A stretch of DNA of 64,000 nucleotides from a virus, in IMG/VR virus record IMGVR_UViG_3300022689_000474, positions 1 to 64,000 of that record; one strand, written 5' to 3'. Below, one piece after another: positions 1-8,024 of the stretch. The stretch's first letter is position 1. Each line of letters begins with the position of its first letter. The translations under genes and the position numbers were made by a program. The notes under the pieces are model-generated. The model saw only the letters and a program-made list of their open reading frames with translations, was not told the DNA's origin and did not search any database.

Positions 1-504
1 TTAAGATAAATGAAATTTATTTATAACGGTCTCTAAATAAAAAGTACCATGTTCTGGAATGATAAAAGTACCCTTTAATAAAGAATATAAAGAACTATTT
101 AAATTTAAAGGTATAAAGATATCAAAACGGTCCCATATAATTTTAATATCTTCTGAATAAGAGTTATTAGTATTATCTATAATTACATCATATGAATCTT
201 CATATCTATAAGTATTAACTGTTAATAAAATAGAATCACCATCTAAAGATAAATTCCAATTAGAGACTTTTAAGTTAAATATAAAAGAATTATCAAAAGA
301 AATATTGATAGAATGATCTGTATAGATAGGAATAATATAAGGACAAATAAAGAAGATAGTTATATTATTAAAAGAGGAGAGATTAAAAGATAGAAGGTTT
401 TGTATATATAAATAAATATAATTAAGTAATAATTCATTATACTGAAAAGTATGTTGATAATCATGTATTAACTTTATAAAAGTTTGATATATAAAATTAT
501 CCAT
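1..504 (-). CDS. Hypothetical protein, 167 aa
   Basis: I do not recognise this protein. It is rich in aromatic and Asn/Ser residues, has no obvious signal peptide or membrane helix, and carries no motif I can name. The ATG is preceded by a good Shine-Dalgarno sequence (AAGGAG, about 9 bases upstream), which supports the start. It directly follows the NADAR-like gene on the same strand with no gap, so the two are probably co-transcribed. The stop codon is at the very edge of the window, so the gene is complete. Confidence 0.7.
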   Translation of the reverse strand: MDNFIYQTFIKLIHDYQHTFQYNELLLNYIYLYIQNLLSFNLSSFNNITIFFICPYIIPIYTDHSINISFDNSFIFNLKVSNWNLSLDGDSILLTVNTYRYEDSYDVIIDNTNNSYSEDIKIIWDRFDIFIPLNLNSSLYSLLKGTFIIPEHGTFYLETVINKFHLS

Positions 505-942
505 TTAATAGTTCTCCTTTATTTTATCTCTAATTAAAGATATAAATTCTATTAACCAATCATGACCAGCATCCTTCCTAAATCCTTTAGAGAAAACATA
601 ATAATGACAAAAAGGTAAATAAGATTCTCTTAATAGTTGTATTAAATATTTATTATGTTTTATCTTACAGATAATTGCTTTTTTTATCTTTTTCTCAAAT
701 TCAAGTTCTTCATAAATTTTAGGTAAAGAAGAACCTAACTTTTTTGCTTGATAACCATGTAAGAATCTAAGTCTTTTATCTTTAGTTTGTAACCAATACC
801 AGTAACCTTCTATACTATAAAATTCACCATCTTCACATTTAAAAGGAGAATAAGAGAAATTACTTAAAAGTCTTCCTAATATAGTTTTACCTCTACTAAA
901 AATATTTATATGAGTAATACCATCTTCACCTTTAATTATCAT
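505..942 (-). CDS. NADAR-like protein (YbiA/DUF1768 type)
   Basis: The 145-aa protein has the order of motifs typical of NADAR proteins: an N-terminal LGRLLSNF segment, then a short P-F-x-x-x-D-G region, an S-I-E-G-Y motif with the conserved Glu, and an AKKLG segment matching the family's A-x-K-x-G box. Characterised NADAR proteins are N-glycosidases acting on ADP-ribosylated substrates or riboflavin precursors, and phage copies have been linked to reversal of ADP-ribosylation or to NAD-related defence. The role here is inferred from the family. A strong AGGAGG ribosome binding site precedes the ATG. Several positions vary from consensus, so activity is not certain. Confidence 0.65.
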   Translation of the reverse strand: MIIKGEDGITHINIFSRGKTILGRLLSNFSYSPFKCEDGEFYSIEGYWYWLQTKDKRLRFLHGYQAKKLGSSLPKIYEELEFEKKIKKAIICKIKHNKYLIQLLRESYLPFCHYYVFSKGFRKDAGHDWLIEFISLIRDKIKENY

Positions 943-968
943 AAGTAGGACCTCCTATTTAATAATAA

Positions 969-1292
969 CTACCAAGTTATAGAATTAATAATATCTCCAT
1001 CTTGATTTAATAATTCAATACCTCTTAATGATTCAATTTTAAAATAATTACAAACTTGTAGACCACTTTTCTCTATAAGAATATAAGTTTCATTATATGA
1101 ATCATTCTCAAAAGTTATATTAGTATTTGAGGTCCATAATGGAGCATTCCCACATCTATATCCATGATTTAATCGAATTCTATATCCGGGTTGGAGTAAA
1201 CTTCTAATATAATTTATATCATTGATTTTATCTTCAACAGAAAAATTAGAAGTAATAAGAAATGATAAAAGAAAAAGGCTCAATTTATTCAT
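969..1292 (-). CDS. Small predicted exported protein, 107 aa
   Basis: The first 18 or so residues (MNKLSLFLLSFLITSNFS) look like a signal peptide: a short basic start, then a hydrophobic core. The mature part of about 88 residues contains two Cys (in YRCGN and QVCNY) that could form a disulfide in the periplasm. I see no family motif. It lies in a run of small minus-strand genes typical of accessory host-interaction regions. There is no clear Shine-Dalgarno sequence. A periplasmic or outer-surface role is inference only. Confidence 0.6.
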   Translation of the reverse strand: MNKLSLFLLSFLITSNFSVEDKINDINYIRSLLQPGYRIRLNHGYRCGNAPLWTSNTNITFENDSYNETYILIEKSGLQVCNYFKIESLRGIELLNQDGDIINSITW

Positions 1293-1303
1293 AGATTAGT
1301 TAT

Positions 1304-1651
1304 TTATTTACTTTGAACAGATAGGGGGTAGGAGTTGAAGGTACTATATAGAGGGTAATTAAAGGAAGTAGAATGACATATAATAAATTCAGATAAAGTA
1401 GGGAAATAAATAGCTATACAGTCAAATTTATTAATATTTAAATAACGGGTAATAGAGAGATATAAATATTTAGGGGCATGATAAATATTAGTATTATCTA
1501 TAAAAAATCCTTTAATAAGTAAAGGTCTTTTAGAGAGTAATTGATCTAAAAGTTTAGATTTATCTTTATTTTGTAATGAAATAAAAGAATGTTCTGTAGA
1601 AAAAGATAGAAGATCAAAACGTTGAAAAGGAATAATTTCTAACTCGCACAT
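1304..1651 (-). CDS. Hypothetical protein, 115 aa
   Basis: I do not recognise this protein. It is a short soluble-looking protein rich in Ser, Leu and Phe, with no membrane helix and no metal-binding pattern. It is separated from its neighbours by 11 and 31 bases and shares their strand, so it is probably in the same transcription unit. The start is an ATG with no obvious ribosome binding site. Confidence 0.55.
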   Translation of the reverse strand: MCELEIIPFQRFDLLSFSTEHSFISLQNKDKSKLLDQLLSKRPLLIKGFFIDNTNIYHAPKYLYLSITRYLNINKFDCIAIYFPTLSEFIICHSTSFNYPLYSTFNSYPLSVQSK

Positions 1652-1682
1652 TTAAATTAGACCGAAGAATTTTAATATCAAA

Positions 1683-2129
1683 CTAATTAAGATGATAAGG
1701 TCTTTTATCTATATCTATAGCTGTTAACCAATTACGTTTATTATCATTTCTTATAACAATCATTCCTCTTTCAGCTATATTATTATCTTTTATGTTAGAT
1801 ATACCTTCATATGGTAATAATAAAGCTTCCATAAATCCTTCAGCCATAAGTAGATATTCTTCCTCTAGAGAATTACAATGTATATTAACCTTTATAAAAG
1901 GAATATTATTAATTTCTCCCCTCTCATAAGGAATATGCCAAGCTTCATCCCATCCAAGTTTACGTAAATCTTTTTTGATAGAAGGTAGAACATCAATCAT
2001 ATCAGAATCAAAGTACTGAGGAGAAGTAAGAGCTTTAAATTTTACTATTAGTATTTTACAACCACCAAGTATTTCGTCATAAATAATAGGAACTTCTAAA
2101 GAGTTGAAATCAGATTTTGTATTTACCAT
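1683..2129 (-). CDS. Hypothetical protein, 148 aa
   Basis: The protein has a mixed alpha/beta composition with alternating hydrophobic stretches (for example CKILIVKFKAL and GMIVIRND) that suggest a small globular fold. I see no known catalytic motif, signal peptide or membrane segment. It belongs to the minus-strand run of small genes upstream of the ligase end of this block. Confidence 0.55.
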   Translation of the reverse strand: MVNTKSDFNSLEVPIIYDEILGGCKILIVKFKALTSPQYFDSDMIDVLPSIKKDLRKLGWDEAWHIPYERGEINNIPFIKVNIHCNSLEEEYLLMAEGFMEALLLPYEGISNIKDNNIAERGMIVIRNDNKRNWLTAIDIDKRPYHLN

Positions 2130-2153
2130 ATTACAGAGTAGAATTATATTAGT

Positions 2154-2291
2154 TTAATTAAATAAAGCCCAAGGACAATTAGGTTTAGAACAAGCTTCAG
2201 TGATATATTCTTCACAAACAGTACAATAAATACTTTCTAAGGTAAGTAAATATAGAGGAACTATTTGAGAAATTTCAAGATCAAGTAACAT
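2154..2291 (-). CDS. Tiny Cys-rich protein, 45 aa, zinc-knuckle-like
   Basis: This short open frame encodes a leucine-rich N-terminal half, then YCTVCEEY and ACSKPNCPW. The spacing C-x2-C-x7-C-x4-C resembles a small zinc-binding knuckle. It fills an otherwise empty gap between two minus-strand genes and ends with TAA. Four ordered cysteines in so short a frame are unlikely by chance in this AT-rich sequence, but no homologue is recognised and expression is unproven. Confidence 0.45.
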   Translation of the reverse strand: MLLDLEISQIVPLYLLTLESIYCTVCEEYITEACSKPNCPWALFN

Positions 2292-2301
2292 CAGAAGTAT
2301 T

Positions 2302-2577
2302 TTAGGTATTAATGTTCAGTGAAAAGTAGCATCTATCTTGAAAGTAAAAGTGAGAAAATCTAGAATTAGTTTTTAATTCAGATAAAATAATTTTTATAAC
2401 ATTTATAGAGTTTTCATAAGAATAACCATTATCCATAATCACTTGAAGAATATAAGAGCAATTGATTATATCATTCTCACAAACATAAACAGGATAACTT
2501 AATTTCAAATAATCAATAGCTTCATACCAAACAAATTTTTTTAAATTAAGGTTGATGTTATTGTAAGATAATTGCAT
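2302..2577 (-). CDS. Hypothetical protein, 91 aa
   Basis: I do not recognise this protein. It is small and aromatic-rich with no membrane segment. Its ATG follows an AAAGGA ribosome-binding sequence at close spacing and lies inside the last 20 bases of the DNA ligase gene. Such a start/stop overlap usually means translational coupling, so it is probably produced together with the ligase. Confidence 0.6.
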   Translation of the reverse strand: MQLSYNNINLNLKKFVWYEAIDYLKLSYPVYVCENDIINCSYILQVIMDNGYSYENSINVIKIILSELKTNSRFSHFYFQDRCYFSLNINT

Positions 2578-4540
2578 TTTCCTTTAAGAAAGATTCCCAA
2601 GTTAAAGTTTTAATACCTCTATTAATACAAAGATTTACTTTTTTCATAGACGGTCTATCTCCTATTATCAAAGCATTTATTTCGTAATTAAATTTATCAA
2701 GTAATAAGAAATGATCAGGTAGTAAATTCTTTATTTTCTTCTTACTATAATCATTAATTTTACCAGTAATATAAATCTTAATACGATTATTACTTAAAGT
2801 TTTAGGAGTATTGAAATTAGAACAAATATCAAAGACCTTTTTTAAAGTAGATCTATTTTGTTTAATATTCAACCATTGTAATATTTTATTAGCATTTATA
2901 TCTCCTATACCTTCTATATAAATCAACTTATCATAATTAAGAGATAAGAAAGATTCTAAAGTATTTATCACTTTACATAAATTAATACTATTTCTTAATC
3001 CAACAGAAGGAATATTTAAACTATAAATAAATCTATATAACTCTTTATCTTTAGCTCTATTAATAGAAGAAATAATATTAGAGGCTGATTTTTCTTTTAT
3101 ATTATCTAGTTGTATTAATATAATCTTTTCTAAAAAGAATATATCTAAAGGATTTTTAATGAGATTATGATCTACAAGTTTATCAATTAAAGAGGGTCCT
3201 ATACCTTTAATATCTAAACAATCAGAAGAACATAACTTTATTATATTTTGTTTTAATATACAAGGACATGATGTATTAACACAATAAGTCCTTTTATCAG
3301 ATTCTCTTATTAATACTGAATTACATGAAGGACATAATTTAGGCCAAGAAACTTTATTTAAAGAAAAATCGGTTCTTGAATTAGCAATGACTTTAGGAAT
3401 AACATCACCTGCTTTCTTTACTTTTATAGAGTCTCCTATATAAAGATCTAGAGTATTGATAAAAGATTCATTATGTAAAGTAGCTCGAGATACTAAAGTG
3501 TTATTAAGTGATATAGGATCAAATAAAGCAACTGGAGTTATAACACCAGAAGGACCAACTTGGAATATAACATCATGTAATTTAGTATATTTATATTCTT
3601 CTATATATTTATAAGCTATTGCCCATTTTGGATACTTATGAGTAAATCCCAAAGCATTAACTATATCATTATCATTTATTTTTATAACTGCTCCATCAGT
3701 AAGATAATTAATAACGTTTCTTTGAGTTTCCCAATTATTAATATGATCAATAAGACTTTCAATATCATTACATAAATAAGTATTAGAACAGATATTAAAA
3801 CCTAAACAAGTAAGTAATTCTACTTTATCTGATTGAGATAGAGTTATAGCTTCATAAAGAACATCATATGGAAAGAAATGAAGACCTTTATCTTTTATCT
3901 TATTCTCATCTTTAGAGTTAAGAACACTAGAAGCTAAGTTCCTGGGATTAGAAAATAGAGATAAACCTTGAGACTCTCTTAAAGAGTTAATATGAGAAAA
4001 GATGTCTAAAGGTATATAGATCTCTCCTCTAATTTCGATATGTGATGGTAAATGAGAAGGATAGTTATATAAATATTTTGGTATAGAGGTATATTTAGAT
4101 ATAATATCTGTGATAATAACCCCTTTATATCCATCTCCTCTAGTTCTAACTTCTTTGAGATGACCATTTATATAATCAATAGAGATGGCAGCTCCATCAA
4201 TCTTAGGTTGAAATAAATAAGATATCTTCTTATTAGTAAATTTAGAGGAGAGAGATGATATCCATTTATTTAGTTCTTCTATAGAATGTACTTTATTAAG
4301 ACTATACATCTTATTTTTATGTAAAGAAAATCTATCTGATTCTTCACATTTATATCCTACTTTCTTAGTAGGAGAATTATCACAAATATAATCTGGATAA
4401 CTTCTTTCTAATTCTAATAATTCAGAATATAAAGAGTCATACTCTTCATCTTCTATTAATGGTTCTCCTTTATAGTATTCTGAGTTGGCAGTATTAAGAA
4501 AATTAACGAGATATAATATTCTATCTTGATATATATTCAT
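2558..4540 (-). CDS. ligA: NAD-dependent DNA ligase
   Basis: The 660-aa product seals nicks in DNA using NAD+. Its length matches bacterial LigA. In order: the Ia domain with a YYKGEP...YDSLY region (about residues 22-39) that binds NMN; the adenylation domain with the active-site lysine in PKIDG (Lys113); an ERRGD-like RTRGDG further on; an OB-fold; a four-Cys zinc finger beginning CPSC (about residue 405) and ending TSCPC; helix-hairpin-helix repeats; and a C-terminal BRCT-like segment starting near IKIYITGKI. An AAAGG ribosome site precedes the ATG. Many phages carry ATP-dependent ligases, but LigA-type enzymes also occur in large phages. It acts in replication and repair. Confidence 0.95.
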   Translation of the reverse strand: MNIYQDRILYLVNFLNTANSEYYKGEPLIEDEEYDSLYSELLELERSYPDYICDNSPTKKVGYKCEESDRFSLHKNKMYSLNKVHSIEELNKWISSLSSKFTNKKISYLFQPKIDGAAISIDYINGHLKEVRTRGDGYKGVIITDIISKYTSIPKYLYNYPSHLPSHIEIRGEIYIPLDIFSHINSLRESQGLSLFSNPRNLASSVLNSKDENKIKDKGLHFFPYDVLYEAITLSQSDKVELLTCLGFNICSNTYLCNDIESLIDHINNWETQRNVINYLTDGAVIKINDNDIVNALGFTHKYPKWAIAYKYIEEYKYTKLHDVIFQVGPSGVITPVALFDPISLNNTLVSRATLHNESFINTLDLYIGDSIKVKKAGDVIPKVIANSRTDFSLNKVSWPKLCPSCNSVLIRESDKRTYCVNTSCPCILKQNIIKLCSSDCLDIKGIGPSLIDKLVDHNLIKNPLDIFFLEKIILIQLDNIKEKSASNIISSINRAKDKELYRFIYSLNIPSVGLRNSINLCKVINTLESFLSLNYDKLIYIEGIGDINANKILQWLNIKQNRSTLKKVFDICSNFNTPKTLSNNRIKIYITGKINDYSKKKIKNLLPDHFLLLDKFNYEINALIIGDRPSMKKVNLCINRGIKTLTWESFLKENAIILQ

Positions 4541-4591
4541 TTTAATAACCTTTGGATACTTTCTTATTTTATCTTAGTCAAATCATGTCAA

Positions 4592-4705
4592 TTCCTTTTA
4601 GTACTTTAATCTCTGTATAAGTTTAGATATACTTCTATTTCCATTTGAGTGAGGTTCAGTTCCTAAACTAAATAGCTTGAGAAGTTACTAAAAGGAACTG
4701 AACCT
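4592..4705. repeat. Nested inverted repeats with alternative pairing
   Basis: A 13-base perfect inverted repeat pairs 4652-4664 (AGGTTCAGTTCCT) with 4693-4705. The right arm overlaps a segment (4687-4697, ACTAAAAGGAA) that is also perfectly complementary to 4592-4602. The two pairings share bases 4693-4697 and cannot form together. The region lies between a 54-aa reading frame and the ligase start, both on the minus strand, so in that transcript it would be in the leader of the ligase. A terminator, attenuator or operator are all possible. Confidence 0.5.
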
Positions 4706-4788
4706 TTTAATTAAAGAATACTTATAAGTAAAATAAATAGTCTATGTATTTTCTAGATATGAAAAATGAATGATTAATAGGTATAATT

Positions 4789-4953
4789 TTATATTTGACT
4801 TAATAAATTTTCTATAGCTCCTTTTTCAGTAATACCTATACCCTGTTTTAATATATTATTCTTATTAATAGAAGCATAATAAATACAATTATCAAATCTA
4901 ATATTAATAGTATAAGTTTTTCCGTCAATAGATTTAAATTTCTTAGAATACAT
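4789..4953 (-). CDS. Small hypothetical protein, 54 aa
   Basis: This frame starts with ATG, three bases before the end of the ATPase gene's downstream flank, and ends with TAA. It encodes a basic N-terminus (MYSKKFKSIDGKTY) followed by alternating beta-like residues and a short helix ending in LLSQI. The pattern resembles small phage proteins of unknown function with a beta-hairpin and helix. It is the only plausible gene in the gap upstream of the ligase. It is probably translated from the same message as the ATPase (2-base spacing). Confidence 0.5.
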   Translation of the reverse strand: MYSKKFKSIDGKTYTINIRFDNCIYYASINKNNILKQGIGITEKGAIENLLSQI

Positions 4954-4955
4954 AA

Positions 4956-5618
4956 TTATCTAATCTCTTGTCCTAAGCTTCTTAATCGAATTAGTCTATC
5001 TTTATCTAAATATATTATATTTATATTTTTATGTACCTTTTCTAATCTAAATAAGGATATAGTTAAATCAGATGCTTCATAAAATATAAAACTATCGAGC
5101 AGTTCTAAGTTATGTGTAGAGATACATAATTTATTATTATTTTCTATTGACAACTTATAGAGTATAGAAACTAAATGTTTATAGATAGAATAATGAAATG
5201 AATTTTCTAATTCATCAATAATTATAATTGTATCTTGATGATGTATTAAAGTTAAGAATATATTTATAAATCTAACTAACCCTTTACTCAAAGAATCATG
5301 ATTTATATTTAGATATATCTTACTATTATGAATAGATAGTAAAGAATAAGAATCTGGTAATATTTGTTTTAAAATTCCATTTATATCTTGTATAATTGTT
5401 TCAGATATAGATTTTGAGAGTTTAGTTGATAAAGAATATTTTAAAGGTAATAAGTCATTTAAATACACAGATGAATCTATATTTTCATTTATAAGTTTTA
5501 AAGCGGTGGATTTACCAGTACTATTACATCCTACAAATAAGTTAAATAAACTTAATTTATTAAGAACTAACTGATCAATAAATTCTATATGAGAATTATT
5601 TATAAGATCACCTACCAT
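4956..5618 (-). CDS. ABC/RecF-type ATPase (AAA_15/21-like)
   Basis: The 220-aa product has a Walker A motif GCNSTGKS (residues 30-37), an ABC-signature-like SLSKG (about 109-113), a Walker B stretch of isoleucines ending IDE (Asp135, Glu136), and an STHN switch/H-loop. This order is typical of compact ATP-binding-cassette ATPases of the RecF/SMC/OLD class, here without the long coiled coil or a TOPRIM domain. The ATG at 5618 was chosen because GGAGG lies just upstream; an in-frame TTG four codons earlier overlaps that ribosome site. It follows the E1-like gene on the same strand. A role in DNA repair or in powering a conjugation pathway is inference. Confidence 0.75.
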   Translation of the reverse strand: MVGDLINNSHIEFIDQLVLNKLSLFNLFVGCNSTGKSTALKLINENIDSSVYLNDLLPLKYSLSTKLSKSISETIIQDINGILKQILPDSYSLLSIHNSKIYLNINHDSLSKGLVRFINIFLTLIHHQDTIIIIDELENSFHYSIYKHLVSILYKLSIENNNKLCISTHNLELLDSFIFYEASDLTISLFRLEKVHKNINIIYLDKDRLIRLRSLGQEIR

Positions 5619-5648
5619 TAAATCCTCCAAGTATCTATGCTTTCAGTT

Positions 5649-5702
5649 AATAATAAAGAATTTTAATTTAATATTTAATATAAAGTAATAATCTTTATTA
5701 TT
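5649..5702. repeat. AT-rich inverted repeat in intergenic gap
   Basis: An 11-base perfect inverted repeat (AATAATAAAGA at 5649-5659 and its complement at 5692-5702) lies in the 110-base gap between the E1-like gene and the ATPase gene. It may be a weak terminator or protein-binding site. The sequence is so AT-rich that chance is a real alternative. Confidence 0.25.
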
Positions 5703-5740
5703 CTTAACATAATACTTTTAGTTTTCTTAAATATATTTTA

Positions 5741-6532
5741 TTAAATGAAATGTAACATCTTATTACAGATATCATATTTACCACTCTTTTTATTACTATC
5801 ATCGAATCTAGAGATGTAATCTATTCTACCGTTATAATAGAAACCTATAAAGGAAGAAAAGATTAGACCTGCCATAAAGTTATTTATACTTAAGTTCTGT
5901 TCAAGATGTTTATCTATATCAATACTTTCTTTTAATTCTACAGTTCTAAATGTATTAGTATAATCATATTTAGGATAATGATTTCCATTAATATAAGCTG
6001 CGGAATAAACGGTACCTTTATTTAAATCATTACCTGCTGTTATAAACAAATAATCATGAAATAAATTCTTTTTCAAAGCGTTATAACAATCTAATCTAGA
6101 TTTGTTATTATCTACACAATTAAGACAAATGGTAAGAGTATTTTCATTTTTTCTATCTTGAAGTAAAGAAGAATACATTTCTTCATCAAGAAATTGATTA
6201 ATCAAAATACCTACTCTATTACTATATTTAAACAATTTACTTATTAAGTATTTATTAAAAACTTTATATTTTATATAATCTTCAATTATATATTGATCCT
6301 GTTTTATCAAGTAACTATTCTCAAGTTGATTAATAAATGTTTCACTCAAGAAAGATTGTCTTATTAAATTTTTTTCACTTATAATATCTCCATCTATAAG
6401 ATTAATATAACAATTCTGATATTCTTGTTTATTTAATTCCATTCCTAATAAGTTAAATAGTAATCCACCAGTACCACCTAAACCAATAAGATCTATAAAG
6501 ACGTTTGAGTAAGATTGATTAACAAAAGACAT
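5741..6532 (-). CDS. ThiF/E1-like adenylating enzyme
   Basis: The 263-aa protein has the nucleotide-binding loop GLGGTGG (residues 17-23), then DGD (47-49) and SEKNLIRQSF (52-61). This matches the E1/ThiF signature in which Asp and the N-x-x-R-Q residues bind ATP and the modifier's C-terminus. A C-V-D-N-N-K-S-R segment matches the conserved D-x-x-x-x-R region. Enzymes of this family adenylate the C-terminal glycine of ubiquitin-like or ThiS/MoaD-like proteins. An AAGGAG ribosome site precedes ATG. It lies 12 bases downstream of a JAB gene, an arrangement known from PRTRC-type and other prokaryotic ubiquitin-like operons. Substrate unknown. Confidence 0.8.
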   Translation of the reverse strand: MSFVNQSYSNVFIDLIGLGGTGGLLFNLLGMELNKQEYQNCYINLIDGDIISEKNLIRQSFLSETFINQLENSYLIKQDQYIIEDYIKYKVFNKYLISKLFKYSNRVGILINQFLDEEMYSSLLQDRKNENTLTICLNCVDNNKSRLDCYNALKKNLFHDYLFITAGNDLNKGTVYSAAYINGNHYPKYDYTNTFRTVELKESIDIDKHLEQNLSINNFMAGLIFSSFIGFYYNGRIDYISRFDDSNKKSGKYDICNKMLHFI

Positions 6533-6544
6533 ATTGAAATCTCC

Positions 6545-7351
6545 TTATTTACATGTAATTATAGGTTTAATATTAAAATCAGACATCTGTGAACCCCTAT
6601 ATTTTTTAGGTACAAACTGAGATATTTCAATTAATCTTAAGATATTAGGATGAAATAAAATATTATTACCATGAGGATCTTTATATAAAACTTGTCTATC
6701 ACCAGTATTAGAATGATCAATAAGTTTATCTAAAAAGTTAAAATAATATCTCTTACCAGAATAAGTAAAGGAACCTAAATGTCCTAAATTAGGATAACTT
6801 TCAGTAGATTGATTATTATCATCTAAGGAGTTATAAACTAATATATGAAAACCTGGTTTAAATAATTCATCATCATCATCTTGATGACTAAATTTACTAA
6901 GACCCATAGGATGTAGATGACTGTCCCCTATTTTTTTATAATCACTCAATATATAGTCATTATTAGTAAAATCTTGTCCAGTAGAAATATCACAGAATAA
7001 AGATTGGTGAGTAAAAACTGATACTGGTGTTATTATTTGTTTAGGGATAAAAATTTTCCAAGTATTATTAATAAAATTATAGTAAAGATGTATACAAATT
7101 TCATTATTAATATTCAAGAAATATGTATATAAATCTAATACTATATACCATAAACTCAAAGGCATTTTATTAATTTTAGGGTCTAGTACAAATATTGAAG
7201 AAAAAGAACTATTAATTCTTCTTATAGATAGAGTTTTATCTTTTATAAATTCCAACTCAAGGTTTATCTTTTGTAAGAAAGTACCTGCTCCTGCTATATA
7301 TATATTTTTATAATAATTATCTTGTTCATCTTTAAGAACCAAATGACTCAT
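6545..7351 (-). CDS. JAMM/JAB metalloprotease-like protein (Prok-JAB)
   Basis: The 268-aa protein carries a complete JAMM zinc motif: HLHP (His145, His147), seven residues, then S-H-Q-D (Ser155, Asp158). A candidate upstream Glu is in NNEICIHLY (Glu84). The segments before and after the motif (IPKQIITPVSVF and DDDDELFKPGFHI) resemble the JAB protein of PRTRC clusters. JAB enzymes cleave peptide or isopeptide bonds next to the C-terminal glycine of ubiquitin-like proteins. The gene is directly upstream of the E1-like gene on the same strand, with an AGAGG ribosome site. Function is therefore predicted in modifier processing or deconjugation. Confidence 0.75.
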   Translation of the reverse strand: MSHLVLKDEQDNYYKNIYIAGAGTFLQKINLELEFIKDKTLSIRRINSSFSSIFVLDPKINKMPLSLWYIVLDLYTYFLNINNEICIHLYYNFINNTWKIFIPKQIITPVSVFTHQSLFCDISTGQDFTNNDYILSDYKKIGDSHLHPMGLSKFSHQDDDDELFKPGFHILVYNSLDDNNQSTESYPNLGHLGSFTYSGKRYYFNFLDKLIDHSNTGDRQVLYKDPHGNNILFHPNILRLIEISQFVPKKYRGSQMSDFNIKPIITCK

Positions 7352-7376
7352 ATGTAACCTCTAATGAAATAAAGAA

Positions 7377-7405
7377 ATAGACCTTCTAATAATAAGAAGG
7401 TCTAT
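7377..7405 (-). terminator. Rho-independent terminator after 7444-7854
   Basis: An 11-base-pair perfect stem (7377-7387 with 7395-7405) encloses a 7-base loop and, read on the minus strand, is followed by TTTCTTTATTTC. It lies just after the stop of the 136-aa gene and before the JAB gene, so it would separate the two. Confidence 0.8.
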
Positions 7406-7443
7406 TAAAAGAACAAAAAGTTAAGGAAAAGGGAGTAAACTAT

Positions 7444-7854
7444 CTAACCTTTACTTTCCGTCAAATCCCAAACTTCAATAGAATCCAGAGAACCTTCAGG
7501 GAACTCTTTATACATTGCACTAAAGATATCTTCGTGCAACTGAACTTCTAATGCTTCAACACCTCCATTAGTTCTAATGATAATAGCAGTTTGTAAGATA
7601 CGTCCCACATTGATGTTCAGTAAATCTTGGTAATGAGAATAGATACCAAACACAGACCTCTCATTCAGTTCTTTAAGTTCATCAATTGAAACTACCTGTT
7701 TATCGTAGAAAGTAAAAGTATGTAAAGTAATAGGATTCTTTACTTCTACTGGTGCTTCATTATCATGCTCATTCATTGAGAGAATTAAAGCTTGTTCTAA
7801 AGATTTGAGAGTCTCTTCAGAAGTCTTGATTTCCTTATCAAGAATGTAAACCAT
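7444..7854 (-). CDS. Predicted highly expressed small protein, 136 aa
   Basis: I do not recognise the family. The start was set at 7854 because AGAGGA lies 9 bases upstream; a longer frame begins 30 codons earlier but reads through the leader. Codon use differs sharply from neighbours: none of the 13 isoleucines uses ATA, which neighbours favour, and ATC, TAC and CTG occur. This suggests selection for high expression. The gene has its own structured leader and terminator. The second half suggests a beta-beta-helix-beta pattern, and the chain ends in ESKG, a single terminal Gly. Since E1-like and JAB genes follow, it could be their modifier or substrate, but this is speculative. Confidence 0.75.
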   Translation of the reverse strand: MVYILDKEIKTSEETLKSLEQALILSMNEHDNEAPVEVKNPITLHTFTFYDKQVVSIDELKELNERSVFGIYSHYQDLLNINVGRILQTAIIIRTNGGVEALEVQLHEDIFSAMYKEFPEGSLDSIEVWDLTESKG

Positions 7855-7897
7855 TTTTTGATTCCTCTGTATTAAATGAAGTTGATTGTATATTTCT

Positions 7898-8013
7898 AGC
7901 CTCACGACTAGAATTCCTAGGCTGATTATATATAAAATAATCATGTCCTTTTAGAAGTTATCTAAAAGCTCCATAGGCGTAGGTTTAAGACACCGGTTTC
8001 GAAGTACCCTTCG
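7898..8013 (-). ncRNA. Structured 5' leader of the 7444-7854 gene
   Basis: Read on the minus strand, four stem-loops follow one another: 8009-8013 with 8000-8004 (CGAAG/CTTCG, 4-base loop); 7990-7994 with 7976-7980 (one G-U pair, 9-base loop); 7961-7967 with 7949-7955 (7 base pairs, 5-base loop); and 7919-7923 with 7898-7902 (AGCCT/AGGCT). The region is more GC-rich than its surroundings and contains no plausible gene. It could be a stabilising leader, a regulatory RNA or an unrecognised riboswitch-like element. It does not fold as a tRNA. Confidence 0.5.
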
Positions 8014-8024
8014 TACCATATATA

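Noticed and set aside
7943-8016. tRNA-like segment ending in ACCA with a TTCGAAG stretch
   Set aside because: The acceptor strands do not pair and the T-arm is not a 5-base-pair stem with a 7-base loop. The bases form separate hairpins on the other strand instead.
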